32,638 nucleotides of DNA from JACCUZ01 sp038246575. Lineage in GTDB: Bacteria; Actinomycetota; Actinomycetes; JACCUZ01. The notes under the pieces were generated by a model. It saw only the letters and a program-made list of their open reading frames with translations, ran no database searches and had not been told where the DNA came from. The position numbers were made by a program, and so were the translations under genes. The stretch spans positions 1 to 32,638 of the forward strand of contig JBBRVU010000025.1 in assembly GCA_038246575.1 (NCBI GenBank), given 5' to 3'. Positions 1-8,112 of this stretch are shown here, piece after piece (positions within the stretch are counted from its first letter, which is position 1; each line of letters begins with the position of its first letter).

Positions 1-1341
1 GGCGGTGATGTCCTTCGGGAAGCCGTTCTGCAGCGCCCGCAGCCCCGAGCCGCCCGTCGTGCCCTGCTCGAACTGGATGGTGCCCTTGTCCAGCCGGAAC
101 TGCTGGCGGGTGTGGTGGTGCCCGTTGAGCACCAGCGGCACGGTCCCGTCGATCTCGGTCGCGGCGTCGCCGTCGTGGATGACCATGACGTCGACCGGCG
201 TCCCCTCGGCCGCCAGCCGTCGCGCAGTCGAGGCAAGCCCCAGCCCCATCTGCGACACCGTCGCCGGCGCGGTGTCGGAGGTGTTCTTGTCCGGCGTGAA
301 CCGCGGGTCGCCCTTGCCGAGGAAGCGCAGCCCGGCCACCTCCTCGGGCTGCCCGTCCAGCACGACCGCGTTCGGCTGGCGCGCGACCGCGGCCTGGGTG
401 ATCAACGAGTCGTGGTTGCCGCGTACCCAGACGTACGGCACGCCCATCGTGGCCATCGGGTCGATGTAGGCGTCCTCCGCGGACGACCCGTGGTCGCTGA
501 TGTCGCCTGCGTCGACGATCAGATCGACGTCGAACTGCTTGGCGATCGAGCGCATCACGTCCCACGACGCCGGGTTCAGGTGCAGGTCGGAGACGAACAG
601 CACCCTGGTGGTGGAGTTGTTCGGTGCGTACGCCGGCAACGCCGAGGTCACGTCGTAGAGCCGGGACACGTTGGTCACCAGCTTCGCGAGCTGGTTCTCG
701 TACTTCGCGAAGTCCGACACGATCGACTGCGCGTCGCCCACCACCGTCGGCGCCGAGGCGAGCAGCCCCTGGTACTTCGGCTGGTTGATCGCCTTCGGGT
801 CCCACGTCGCGGCGGCGATCCCGCCGCCGCCGACCAGAGCGATCAGGCTCACGGCGGTGGTCGCCGCCACCGGTCGCCAGTTGCGGCGGAACGCGATCAG
901 CCCCAGCAGCAGCCCGCCGAGGATCGCTGCCGCCACCGACCGCCCCGCCAGCGCGATCAGCCCCGACCGCAGGTCGCTGCTGACGACCTCGCCCAGTCCG
1001 TTGACCGACGCCGGGTCGTTGAAGATCCGCCGCGCGTCGCCGGCGTTGATCCGGTCGACCACCGCGTTGAGCTGCCACGGCCCGGCATGGGTCTGCACCT
1101 GCAGCCGGCCCAGCGGCGGGATGCTCAGCTCGCTGCCCCCGTGCAGCGACGGCGTGAGGTCCATCTCCACCCGCAGCGGCCCGACCGGCGCCTCGATCTG
1201 CCCGCCGGCCAGCAGGCCGAGCCAGCAGCCGAGCAGCCCGACGACGATGACCTCGACGACCACCCACCCGCGCCGCCGGCCGCTGCCCGGTGCGCCGCGG
1301 AGCGAGTCCCAGCGCACGGCCACCGGCCGGAGGAATGACAT
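1..1341 (-). CDS. Membrane-anchored metallophosphoesterase (C-terminus beyond window)
   Basis: Reading down from the ATG at 1341, the frame stays open for 447 codons to the left edge, so the C-terminus is missing. The calcineurin-like phosphoesterase motifs appear in order: SDLHL (residues 251-255), GDISDHG (279-285), GNHD (308-311), VIHD (387-390) and GHHHT (407-411). These are the usual ligands of a two-metal centre, so hydrolysis of a phosphate ester is expected; the substrate is unknown. Hydrophobic segments at about 25-47, 131-151 and 157-179 precede the catalytic domain. The 80-residue stretch between the first two is polar and beta-like. Three segments with a basic N-terminus would put the catalytic domain outside the membrane (inference). 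It is divergent from the metallopeptidase at 1387, with 45 bp between the starts. The plus-strand frames over this stretch are antisense shadows. Confidence 0.9.
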   Translation of the reverse strand, partial: MSFLRPVAVRWDSLRGAPGSGRRRGWVVVEVIVVGLLGCWLGLLAGGQIEAPVGPLRVEMDLTPSLHGGSELSIPPLGRLQVQTHAGPWQLNAVVDRINAGDARRIFNDPASVNGLGEVVSSDLRSGLIALAGRSVAAAILGGLLLGLIAFRRNWRPVAATTAVSLIALVGGGGIAAATWDPKAINQPKYQGLLASAPTVVGDAQSIVSDFAKYENQLAKLVTNVSRLYDVTSALPAYAPNNSTTRVLFVSDLHLNPASWDVMRSIAKQFDVDLIVDAGDISDHGSSAEDAYIDPMATMGVPYVWVRGNHDSLITQAAVARQPNAVVLDGQPEEVAGLRFLGKGDPRFTPDKNTSDTAPATVSQMGLGLASTARRLAAEGTPVDVMVIHDGDAATEIDGTVPLVLNGHHHTRQQFRLDKGTIQFEQGTTGGSGLRALQNGFPKDITA

Positions 1342-1373
1342 GCGTCCTGCCTACCTCATCAACCCGCGTGGGC

Positions 1374-1379
1374 GAGAAT
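1374..1379 (+). promoter_or_regulatory. Possible -10 element of a leaderless metallopeptidase transcript
   Basis: GAGAAT fits the relaxed actinobacterial xAnnnT -10 pattern. It ends 7 bp before the GTG at 1387, the spacing expected if transcription starts on the start codon. No Shine-Dalgarno sequence is visible ahead of that GTG, which agrees with a leaderless message. No clear -35 hexamer is seen. This is a weak, inference-level call. Confidence 0.3.
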
Positions 1380-1386
1380 CGACACC

Positions 1387-1737
1387 GTGCTGCAGATGCC
1401 CGAGTCTCGTTTCGACGAGCTGGTCGGTGAGGCGCTGGACACCGTCCCGGCTGAGCTCGCGGCCTTGATGGACAACGTCGCGGTCTTCGTCGAGGACGAG
1501 CCGCCGCCCGAGGATCCGGAGATCCTCGGCTGGTACGAGGGCACGCCGTTGACCGAGCGCGACGGCGGTTACGCCGGCGTGCTGCCCGACCGGATCGTCA
1601 TCTTCCGCGGCCCCACCCTGCGGATGTGTGCCGACGAGGCCGAGGTCATCGACGAGGTGCACATCACTGTCGTGCACGAGATCGCCCACCACTTCGGCAT
1701 CGACGACGACCGCCTGCACGACCTCGGCTACGCCTGA
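1387..1737 (+). CDS. Zincin-like metallopeptidase family protein (HExxH)
   Basis: This is a 116-residue protein with the zinc-binding helix HEIAHHFGID at about residues 98-107. The pattern HExxHxxGxxD is that of the small single-domain zincin-like family (PF06262 type) common in actinobacteria, whose members are about 110-130 residues. The two His and the third ligand (Asp) of the motif are present, so zinc binding and peptidase activity are plausible; no substrate is known for the family. There is no signal peptide or membrane segment, so it should be cytoplasmic. The GTG at 1387 is chosen because it leaves a full N-terminus and sits 7 bp after a possible -10; ATG at 1396 is the alternative. 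It converges on the GGDEF/EAL gene, with 41 bp between stops. Confidence 0.88.
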   Translation: MLQMPESRFDELVGEALDTVPAELAALMDNVAVFVEDEPPPEDPEILGWYEGTPLTERDGGYAGVLPDRIVIFRGPTLRMCADEAEVIDEVHITVVHEIAHHFGIDDDRLHDLGYA

Positions 1738-1778
1738 TCCGCAGCCCGGTCGGCGCGGTGGTACGGCCAACCAGCCGC

Positions 1779-3596
1779 TCAGGACCCGGCGATCGTCACG
1801 TGCCGGACGCTGATGACATCGCGCAGGTCGATCAGCGGCGCCGGTGCGCCGACGAGGTATCCCTGCACGACCGCGTACCCCATCTCGCGTACGGCCCGGA
1901 ACTGCTCGACCGTCTCGATCCCCGCGGCCAGCGGGTGCCGCCCCGCGGCTCGCGCCACCGACACGACCGCGGCGACCACCGCGGCGTCGGCAGGGTCGTT
2001 GAGGATCCCCGACATCAGCGACTTGTCGACCTTGAGGGTGTCCACCGGCAGCCGGCGCAGCCCCGACAGTGACATGCCGCCGCTGCCGAAGTCGTCGATC
2101 GCCAGGCCGACCCCGAGCCGGCGCAGCCGGTCGAGCTCGTCGGCCAGCCCCGGCCCGCCCTCGGGCAGGTCGTGCTCGTGCAGCTCGAGGTAGAGCCCGC
2201 TGGCCTGCAGCCCCGCCCAGGTCAGCAGCAGCGCGACCGTGTCGGCGAACCCGGGCCGCGCGACCTCGCTGGCCCAGGTGTTCACGCTCACCCGCACCCG
2301 CGGGTCCGACCACGACGCCGCGTCGCGCACGGCCGTGCGCAGCACCCAGTCGGAGAGCGGTCGCGCCAGGTCGGTGCCCGCGACGCGCGGCAGGAAGTCC
2401 TGCGGCAGCAGCATCCCCAGCCGCGGGTGCGGCCACCGCACCAGCGCCTCGAGCCCGATCAGCACCCCGTCGGTGCGCACCACCGGCTGGTAGTGCAGCT
2501 CGAGCAGGTCAGCCTGGATCGCGTGCCGCAGGTCGGTGAGCAGCCCGGTGGGCGGCTCCGGTGTGTCCTCGCCGGCCTCGAGGTGGTCCTCGTCCGCGAA
2601 GACGTACGACGCATGTGGCCGGTGCTTGGCCCGGAACATCGCGAGGTCGGCCTCGTGCAGAAGCTCGTCACCCGACTCGGTGCGGGGACCCGCGACCGCG
2701 ATGCCGATGCTCGCCGTGACCGACACCTCGTGGCCGCGCACCTGCACCGGCCGCTCGATGTTCGCGATCAGCCGGGTCGCGAGCCGGGTCACGTCGTGGT
2801 CGGCGTCGACCTCCTCGCAGATGACGACGAACTCGTCGCCACCGAGGCGGGCCACGGTGTCGCAGGACCGTAGCGCCGCCTGGATGCCACCGGCGACGCT
2901 GACCAGCACCTCGTCGCCGGCGTCATGACCCAGGGTGTCGTTGACCTCCTTGAAGCGGTCGAGGTCGATGAACAGCACCGCGATCGTGTCGTCGCTGCGC
3001 GCCGCGCGGGCCAGCGCCGTGTCCAGCCGGTCGCGCAGCAGCCGGCGGTTGGGCAGGTTGGTCAGGCTGTCGTGCAGCGCCGCGTGCAGCAGCAGCCGCT
3101 CGGTGTTGCGCCGCGCCGTCGCGTCCTCGAAGCAGATCAGCATCCCCTGCGACCCCGCCTCGGGCAGGCCGACCGCGGACACCAGGACCCACACGTCGTG
3201 ACCCTTCGCGTGGCGCATCCGGCGCTCCGAGGTGCCGAGCTTGAACAGGCCGACGTCCTCCGGGGTGGCCAGCGCGTGCAGCGCCGTCCCGATCAGGGAC
3301 AGCGGGTCGCGCCCGAGCAGGCGGCCGGTCGCGTCGTTCGCCTCGAGCACCCGGCCGGTGCCGTCGACCACGGCTGTCGCGGTCGGGTTGCGCCGGAACA
3401 CGGCGCGGTAGTCGGGAGCGAGCTGGCGCACGTCGATGACGGCCTCGGCGTAGGTCGCCGTGCCGTCCTTGCCCGCTATCGCGCCCTCGTGCGGGGCGCC
3501 GTTCGGGCGATTGCTGCTGCCATCGCTGGCATCGTCGTGCGTCAGTGGTCCTCCCCCAGCAGCACCAATGGTCCCCGTCACGGAGCGTGTTCGCAC
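1779..3596 (-). CDS. PAS-GGDEF-EAL protein (cyclic-di-GMP synthesis/degradation)
   Basis: This is a 605-residue soluble three-domain signalling protein. A PAS sensor spans about 60-165. The GGDEF domain (about 170-330) has an intact GGDEF at 252-256 and a product-inhibition site RSCD at 243-246, five residues upstream, so diguanylate cyclase activity is plausible. The EAL domain (about 350-595) has EAL at 383-385, a VNTWA segment, LELHEHD, IDDFGSG and an IETVEQ segment near the C-terminus. These are the usual metal and catalytic positions of an active c-di-GMP phosphodiesterase. Both activities therefore look intact, with direction presumably set by the PAS input (inference). No membrane segment is visible. 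The first 50 residues are low complexity and the GTG at 3596 is the only reasonable upstream start, so the exact start is uncertain. Confidence 0.92.
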   Translation of the reverse strand: MRTRSVTGTIGAAGGGPLTHDDASDGSSNRPNGAPHEGAIAGKDGTATYAEAVIDVRQLAPDYRAVFRRNPTATAVVDGTGRVLEANDATGRLLGRDPLSLIGTALHALATPEDVGLFKLGTSERRMRHAKGHDVWVLVSAVGLPEAGSQGMLICFEDATARRNTERLLLHAALHDSLTNLPNRRLLRDRLDTALARAARSDDTIAVLFIDLDRFKEVNDTLGHDAGDEVLVSVAGGIQAALRSCDTVARLGGDEFVVICEEVDADHDVTRLATRLIANIERPVQVRGHEVSVTASIGIAVAGPRTESGDELLHEADLAMFRAKHRPHASYVFADEDHLEAGEDTPEPPTGLLTDLRHAIQADLLELHYQPVVRTDGVLIGLEALVRWPHPRLGMLLPQDFLPRVAGTDLARPLSDWVLRTAVRDAASWSDPRVRVSVNTWASEVARPGFADTVALLLTWAGLQASGLYLELHEHDLPEGGPGLADELDRLRRLGVGLAIDDFGSGGMSLSGLRRLPVDTLKVDKSLMSGILNDPADAAVVAAVVSVARAAGRHPLAAGIETVEQFRAVREMGYAVVQGYLVGAPAPLIDLRDVISVRHVTIAGS

Positions 3597-3666
3597 CTGA
3601 GTCGATGCACGATCACCCGGACGACGGCTGAGTGACCGGAACCGCCCAAGCAGTCACCGAGAGTGA

Positions 3667-3768
3667 TCAGCGGGGGAGCGCGGTCCAGACCGAGGCCGCG
3701 ACCAGCTCCGCCACCGTCACCTCGGTGAGCAGGCGCACATCATCGTCGGTGTCACCGCGGTAGCACAC
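3667..3768 (-). CDS. Possible 33-residue small protein or gene remnant
   Basis: Between the acyl-CoA synthetase stop (3798) and the GGDEF/EAL start (3596) there is a short minus-strand frame, GTG at 3768 to TGA at 3667. Its third codon positions are almost all G or C, as in real genes here, and the peptide has an amphipathic acidic centre (DTDDDVRLLTEVTVAEL). I recognise no family and see no good ribosome binding site. It could be a small gene downstream of the synthetase, a decayed remnant, or chance in GC-rich DNA. Confidence 0.22.
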   Translation of the reverse strand: MCYRGDTDDDVRLLTEVTVAELVAASVWTALPR

Positions 3769-3797
3769 GGCGGTCCGGCGCAGCGCATGTCGGCTGG

Positions 3798-5633
3798 CTA
3801 CATCCCCGACGAGCTGCGCCGCGCGTACATCGCCTCGATGTCCTTGGCGAACTCCGCGGCGACGACCGCACGCTTGAGCTTCAACGTCGGCGTCAGGTGA
3901 CCGGTGGCCTCGGTGAGGTCGACGGGCAGCACCCGCAGGTGCTTGATGGACTCCGCCGAGGAGACCGTCGCGTTGGCGTTGGTGACCGCGGTGCGCAGCT
4001 CGGCGAGCAGGTCGGGATCCTCGGTGAGCTCGGCGGCCGTCGCGGGCTCGCGCTCAGCGTGTTCGAGCCAGTCGGTCAGGGCATCGGGGTCGAGCGAGAC
4101 CAGCGCGCCGACCGCGGCGCGGCCGTCGCCGACGACCATGGCCTGGCTGACCAGCGGGTGCGCGCGCAGCACGTCCTCGAGCGGGCCTGGTGCGACGTTC
4201 TTGCCCGAGGAGGTCACCAGGATCTCTTTGGCCCGGCCGGTGATGGTGAGGAAGCCGTCGGCGTCGAGCGAGCCGAGGTCGCCGGTGTGGAACCAGCCGT
4301 CGGTGTCGAGCACGGCGTCGGTCGCGGCCTTGTCGTGCCAGTAGCCGCGGAACACGTGCCCACCTCGTACGAGCACCTCGCCGTCCTTGCCGATGCGCAC
4401 CTCGAAGCGCGGCAGGGCGCGGCCGACGCTCCCGATCCGGCTGGCTGCGCGGGTGTTCACGGTGGCGGCCGCGGTGGTCTCGGTCAGCCCGTAGCCCTCC
4501 AGGACGGTGACGCCGATGCCGCGGAAGAAGTGGCCGAGGCGCGGGCCGAGGGCGGCGCCGCCGGAGATGGCCCAGTCCGTACGCCCGCCGAACGCCGCGC
4601 GGATCTTGCCGTAGACCAGCCGGTCGAACAGTGCCCTGCGCAGCCGCAGCACCGGGCCGGGCCCGCGGCCGTCGAGGGCTTTGCTGTAGGCGATGGCCGT
4701 GTCGGTGGCGAGGTCGAAGACCTTCACCCGACCGGCCGCGTCGGCCTTGCGGCGCGCCGTGTCGTAGACCCGCTCGAAGACGCGGGGAACGGCCAGCACG
4801 AACGTCGGTCGGAACGTCGGGAGGTCGATGGTGATGCGCGCGACGTCGCTGTGCGCGGTGTGCAGGCCCTTGAGCAGCACGGCGACCTGGATCATCCGGC
4901 CGAACACGTGGGCGAGCGGGAGGAACAGCAACGTGGAGCCGTTCTCGTCCTCGAAGAGCTCGGGCAGCATCTCGATCGCGCTGGTCACCTCGGCCAGGAA
5001 GTTGCCGTGGGTCAGCTCACAGCCCTTGGGCCGGCCGGTGGTGCCGGAGGTGTAGATGACCGTGGCGAGGCTGTCGGCGGTCAGGCCGTCGCGGCGCGCG
5101 ATCAGCTCGGCCCGTGTCTCGGCCGTGTCGTGCGCCCGGCCCTCGGCGGCGAGCGCGGTCAGCGTGCTGCCGCCGTCGACGTCGTCGATGACCCAGTGGT
5201 GTGTGAGGCTCTTCAGGTCGCCCGACATCGAGTCCAGCATCGCCGCGTGCGAGGCGCCCTCGACGACGGCGCCGACGGCACCGGAGTCCTCGAGGATCCA
5301 GCGCAGCTGGTCGGCCGAGGACGTCTCGTAGACCGGCACGACCACCGCACCGGCGGCCCAGACGGCGGCGTCGACGAGCATCCACTCGTACCTCGTCTTG
5401 GCCATCAGCGCGACGCGGTCCCCGGCGCCGACGCCGGCGGCGATGAGGCCGAGGGCGAGCTCGTCGACCTGGGTCTGCAGGTCGCTCGCGGTGATCGGCT
5501 CCCAGTCCTTGCCGCTGCGGCGGCTGACGAGGACGCGGTCGGGGGTGCGCGCGGCGTGGGCCGGCACGATGTCGGCGAGGTTGGTGGGGGTCAGGGCCGG
5601 CAGCGCGGTGTGCGGCGTGGGGGTGCTCGGCAT
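3798..5633 (-). CDS. Long-chain fatty-acid-CoA ligase (FadD15-like AMP-binding enzyme)
   Basis: This is a 611-residue ANL-superfamily adenylating enzyme. It activates a fatty acid with ATP to an acyl-adenylate, then forms acyl-CoA. Visible motifs are the P-loop YTSGTTGRPKG (194-204), YGLTETT (381-387), the Asp-bearing hinge GWFHTGDLG (446-454) and the C-terminal lobe GRAKEILVTSSGKNV (466-480). Length and motif spacing match the FadD15 group of about 600 residues. The frame is open to 6050, but the ATG at 5633 is preferred. The upstream extension is Arg/Pro-rich, overlaps the start of the next operon and matches nothing, whereas 5633 has a GAGGAC ribosome binding site about 10 bp upstream and gives the family length. 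Paired AAGTTAC boxes 50-71 bp upstream may be an operator. Confidence 0.93.
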   Translation of the reverse strand: MPSTPTPHTALPALTPTNLADIVPAHAARTPDRVLVSRRSGKDWEPITASDLQTQVDELALGLIAAGVGAGDRVALMAKTRYEWMLVDAAVWAAGAVVVPVYETSSADQLRWILEDSGAVGAVVEGASHAAMLDSMSGDLKSLTHHWVIDDVDGGSTLTALAAEGRAHDTAETRAELIARRDGLTADSLATVIYTSGTTGRPKGCELTHGNFLAEVTSAIEMLPELFEDENGSTLLFLPLAHVFGRMIQVAVLLKGLHTAHSDVARITIDLPTFRPTFVLAVPRVFERVYDTARRKADAAGRVKVFDLATDTAIAYSKALDGRGPGPVLRLRRALFDRLVYGKIRAAFGGRTDWAISGGAALGPRLGHFFRGIGVTVLEGYGLTETTAAATVNTRAASRIGSVGRALPRFEVRIGKDGEVLVRGGHVFRGYWHDKAATDAVLDTDGWFHTGDLGSLDADGFLTITGRAKEILVTSSGKNVAPGPLEDVLRAHPLVSQAMVVGDGRAAVGALVSLDPDALTDWLEHAEREPATAAELTEDPDLLAELRTAVTNANATVSSAESIKHLRVLPVDLTEATGHLTPTLKLKRAVVAAEFAKDIEAMYARRSSSGM

Positions 5634-5682
5634 CGGTGTCCTCGGCGCTCGCGACGGGCGGCGCGGGTCCGGGCGCCTGGTG

Positions 5683-5704
5683 AAGTTACGCCACAGTAAG
5701 TTAC
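5683..5704 (-). promoter_or_regulatory. Direct-repeat box upstream of the acyl-CoA ligase
   Basis: AAGTTAC (plus-strand reading) occurs at 5683-5689 and again at 5698-5704, 15 bp apart, in otherwise very GC-rich DNA. The pair lies 50-71 bp ahead of the ligase ATG. Fatty-acid degradation genes in actinobacteria are often controlled by TetR-type repressors with AT-richer GTAAC-type boxes, so this is a candidate operator. The regulator is unknown, and the arrangement is a direct rather than an inverted repeat. Confidence 0.35.
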
Positions 5705-5893
5705 CGAGCTGTACGCGGCTAGTCGGACGGTCGGCCGGTGCAGCGGGCGGGGGGACTTTCGGCGCCCTATTTCCGCTGGATTGCCCGGTGCGTCCGCGGG
5801 TACCCCATCGCCGACCCCGCAGCAGCCGGGTGGCGCGCCATGCGCGTCGCCGGGCTGTCGCTGTGCAGGTAACGGGAAGGCCAGGAGCGACTG

Positions 5894-6985
5894 ATGTGGG
5901 ACGTCCGGACGGCTGACTCGTGTGTCGTGGGGTCCGCGCGCCCGACCATCCGGGTGGCCTCCGTGCCCGGCGATCACGTCTACGTACGACACTTGTCACC
6001 GGTCGGGACCCCGGACGGCGTCGAACGCCTACCGGATCCGACCGTCCCATGGTGGCCGCCGGCGATGCTCGATGCCGCCTGGGTCCGCGAGCACTCGGCC
6101 GAGTTCGATCTCATGCACGTGCACTTTGGCTTCGACGGCCTCTCGCCCACGGCCCTGAGCGAGCTCGTGGACAGCCTGCGCCGTGCCCACCGGCCGCTCG
6201 TCCTGACCATCCACGACTTGCGCAACCCGCATCATCCGACCCGCGAGCTCCACGACGCGCAGCTCGACGTGCTGGTCCCTGCGGCAGACGCGCTCGTCAC
6301 CCTGACGCCGGGTGCGGCCGCCGAGATTCGCCGGCGGTGGGGTCGCAGCGCTTCTGTGGCCCCGCACCCCCACGTGGTGGATCTGGAGATGTTGAGCCGC
6401 CGACACCGCCCGCAGGAGCGTCCCGGTGACTCGCCATTCGTCGTGGGCGTCCACCTCAAGAGTGCGCGGGCGTGCATGGCCGGCGCGCCAGTTGTCGATG
6501 CCCTTGTGGAGATCACCAAGGGGGACGACATGGTGCTGCGGGTCAACGCGCACACCGACTTGGCGAGCCCGGACGGTGCGCGCTACGACCCCGAGGTGGC
6601 GCGCAGCCTCGATCTCGCGAGCAGCGCTGGCGCCGACGTGCTCGTGCACGACTTCTACTCCGACAGTGACCTGTGGGCCTACCTGTCCGCGTTGAACCTC
6701 TCGGTGCTTCCGTACCGTTTTGGGACGCACTCCGGCTGGCTCGAGGCGTGTCGCGACCTCGGCACCGCCGTTGCGGCCCCACGGTGCGGGTTCTACGCAG
6801 AGCAGGGACCGGTGCACTCGTTCTACCTCGACGAGGACCGGCTGGATGTGGGCTCGTTGCGCCAAGCCGTACTTGGGGCGATGTCAGCCCCGCCTCCTCG
6901 CGCGGTACCGGTGGCCGAGCGCCTTGCCCAGCGTCAGCAGGTCGCACGGCTGCACGGGGAGCTCTATCGCGCGCTGGTCCGATGA
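5894..6985 (+). CDS. Glycosyltransferase, GT-B fold (GT4-like), first gene of operon
   Basis: This 363-residue protein has the two Rossmann-like halves of a GT-B glycosyltransferase. The N-terminal half carries FDLMHVHFGFDGL (about 77-89) and VLTIHDLRNP (about 112-121), typical acceptor-side elements of GT4 enzymes. The C-terminal half has a LSVLPYRFGTHSGWLEACRDLGTAV stretch that resembles the nucleotide-sugar binding region, although the canonical E-x7-E is not clear. It probably transfers a sugar from a nucleotide donor in the cytoplasm; donor and acceptor are unknown. The ATG at 5894 has AGGAG at 5883-5887, ideally spaced. Its stop overlaps the next start as ATGA. Because it heads the run, the operon promoter should lie in 5634-5893. 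Confidence 0.8.
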   Translation: MWDVRTADSCVVGSARPTIRVASVPGDHVYVRHLSPVGTPDGVERLPDPTVPWWPPAMLDAAWVREHSAEFDLMHVHFGFDGLSPTALSELVDSLRRAHRPLVLTIHDLRNPHHPTRELHDAQLDVLVPAADALVTLTPGAAAEIRRRWGRSASVAPHPHVVDLEMLSRRHRPQERPGDSPFVVGVHLKSARACMAGAPVVDALVEITKGDDMVLRVNAHTDLASPDGARYDPEVARSLDLASSAGADVLVHDFYSDSDLWAYLSALNLSVLPYRFGTHSGWLEACRDLGTAVAAPRCGFYAEQGPVHSFYLDEDRLDVGSLRQAVLGAMSAPPPRAVPVAERLAQRQQVARLHGELYRALVR

Positions 6986-8112
6986 CGCGGCTGCGGATCG
7001 CCCTTGTTGCTGGGGCTCGTTTCCCGATCGCCGAGCCCTTCGCCGGCGGCATGGAGTCACACACCTGGACGATGGCTGCGGAGCTTACTCGCCGCGGCCA
7101 CGACGTCACAGTCTTCGCTGCCCCTGGGTCGGACCCGGCGATCGGACGGATCGTTGCTCTGGACGTCGGTTTCACCCCTTCTGCGGTTGCCCGCGCCGAT
7201 GTCTCTATGCCACCGGAGCAGTTCCTGCAGGAACACCATGCCTATCAACGGCTGATGCTTGGACTGAGTCGGGACTCGTCCTTCGACGTGGTGCATCTCA
7301 ACTCGGTGCACCACCTCCCGGTCGCGATGGCCGAGCTGTTGCCGCGCCCCCCGGTGCTCACCCTGCACACGCCGCCGACGCCGTGGCTGGAGTCGGCGAT
7401 CCGCGTCGGAAACGCCGTTCGGCCCGTCGCTGTGTCCGAGCACACCGCGCGGGCTTGGGAGGCGGTGCTCGGCCCGGTGTCGGTGGTCCGCAACGGGATT
7501 TCGCTCGAGACCTGGCCGACAGGCCCCGGCGGGGACTGCGCGGTGTGGAGCGGCAGGCTGGTCCCGGAGAAGGGCGCTCACCTCGCGATCGACGCAGCGC
7601 GACTGGCAGGGATGCCCCTCGCGCTGGCTGGGCCGGCGCCGGACCCGACGTACCTGCGTGAACAGATCCTTCCGCGTCTCGGCGATGATGTCCGCTGGGT
7701 TGGTCACCTCGACCACGCCGCCCTGTCGCGGCTCATTGGGTCCTGCGCGGTCGGCGTGGTGACGCCATGCTGGGACGAGCCGTTCGGTCTGGTGGTGGCC
7801 GAGACAATGGCCACAGGGACGCCGGTCGCCGGCTTCGCCCGGGGCGCCCTCCCCGAGATCGTCACTCCGGAGTCTGCGGTGCTGGCTGGCCCAGGCGACG
7901 TGGCCGGACTGGCCCGAGCCATTCGCTCGGCCCGGCACCTGGCCCGGGAGGCTGTGCGGGGTCATGCCCAGCGCGTGTTCGACCGCCATGTCATGGTCTC
8001 GCGCTACGAAGAGCTCTACCTCGGGACCGCCAGCGACGGGGCAGCCGCTCGTGAGTGCGAGACCAATCCCCTCGACCTGAACGCCTCCCGGGTCTCGGCA
8101 TCGGTGAACTGA
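6982..8112 (+). CDS. Glycosyltransferase family 4 (retaining, GT-B)
   Basis: This is a 376-residue canonical GT4 enzyme. The N-terminal motif RFPIAEPFAGGMESHTW (about 13-29) is the glycine-rich donor/acceptor loop, followed by VLTLHTPP (125-132) and VAVSEHT (149-155). The C-terminal domain has WSGRLVPEKG (189-198) and the catalytic E-x7-E, Glu266 and Glu274, in EPFGLVVAE. Family knowledge predicts a retaining transfer from an NDP-sugar. The ATG at 6982 overlaps the previous stop (ATGA), and the stop is coupled to the next gene by TGATG. No membrane segment is seen; it may associate with the membrane peripherally if the acceptor is a lipid carrier (inference). Confidence 0.92.
   Translation: MTRLRIALVAGARFPIAEPFAGGMESHTWTMAAELTRRGHDVTVFAAPGSDPAIGRIVALDVGFTPSAVARADVSMPPEQFLQEHHAYQRLMLGLSRDSSFDVVHLNSVHHLPVAMAELLPRPPVLTLHTPPTPWLESAIRVGNAVRPVAVSEHTARAWEAVLGPVSVVRNGISLETWPTGPGGDCAVWSGRLVPEKGAHLAIDAARLAGMPLALAGPAPDPTYLREQILPRLGDDVRWVGHLDHAALSRLIGSCAVGVVTPCWDEPFGLVVAETMATGTPVAGFARGALPEIVTPESAVLAGPGDVAGLARAIRSARHLAREAVRGHAQRVFDRHVMVSRYEELYLGTASDGAAARECETNPLDLNASRVSASVN

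Noticed and set aside
112..1338. Long plus-strand open frame of about 400 codons
   Set aside because: Antisense to the metallophosphoesterase; His/Arg/Asp-rich low-complexity composition typical of GC-rich shadow frames.
3897..5699. Plus-strand open frame of 600 codons
   Set aside because: Antisense to the acyl-CoA ligase, no recognisable domain, very Gly/Ala/Asp/Val-rich.
5634..6050. N-terminal extension of the acyl-CoA ligase frame (up to 139 residues)
   Set aside because: Arg/Pro-rich, no family match, overlaps the glycosyltransferase start and its ribosome binding site; ATG at 5633 gives the normal family length.
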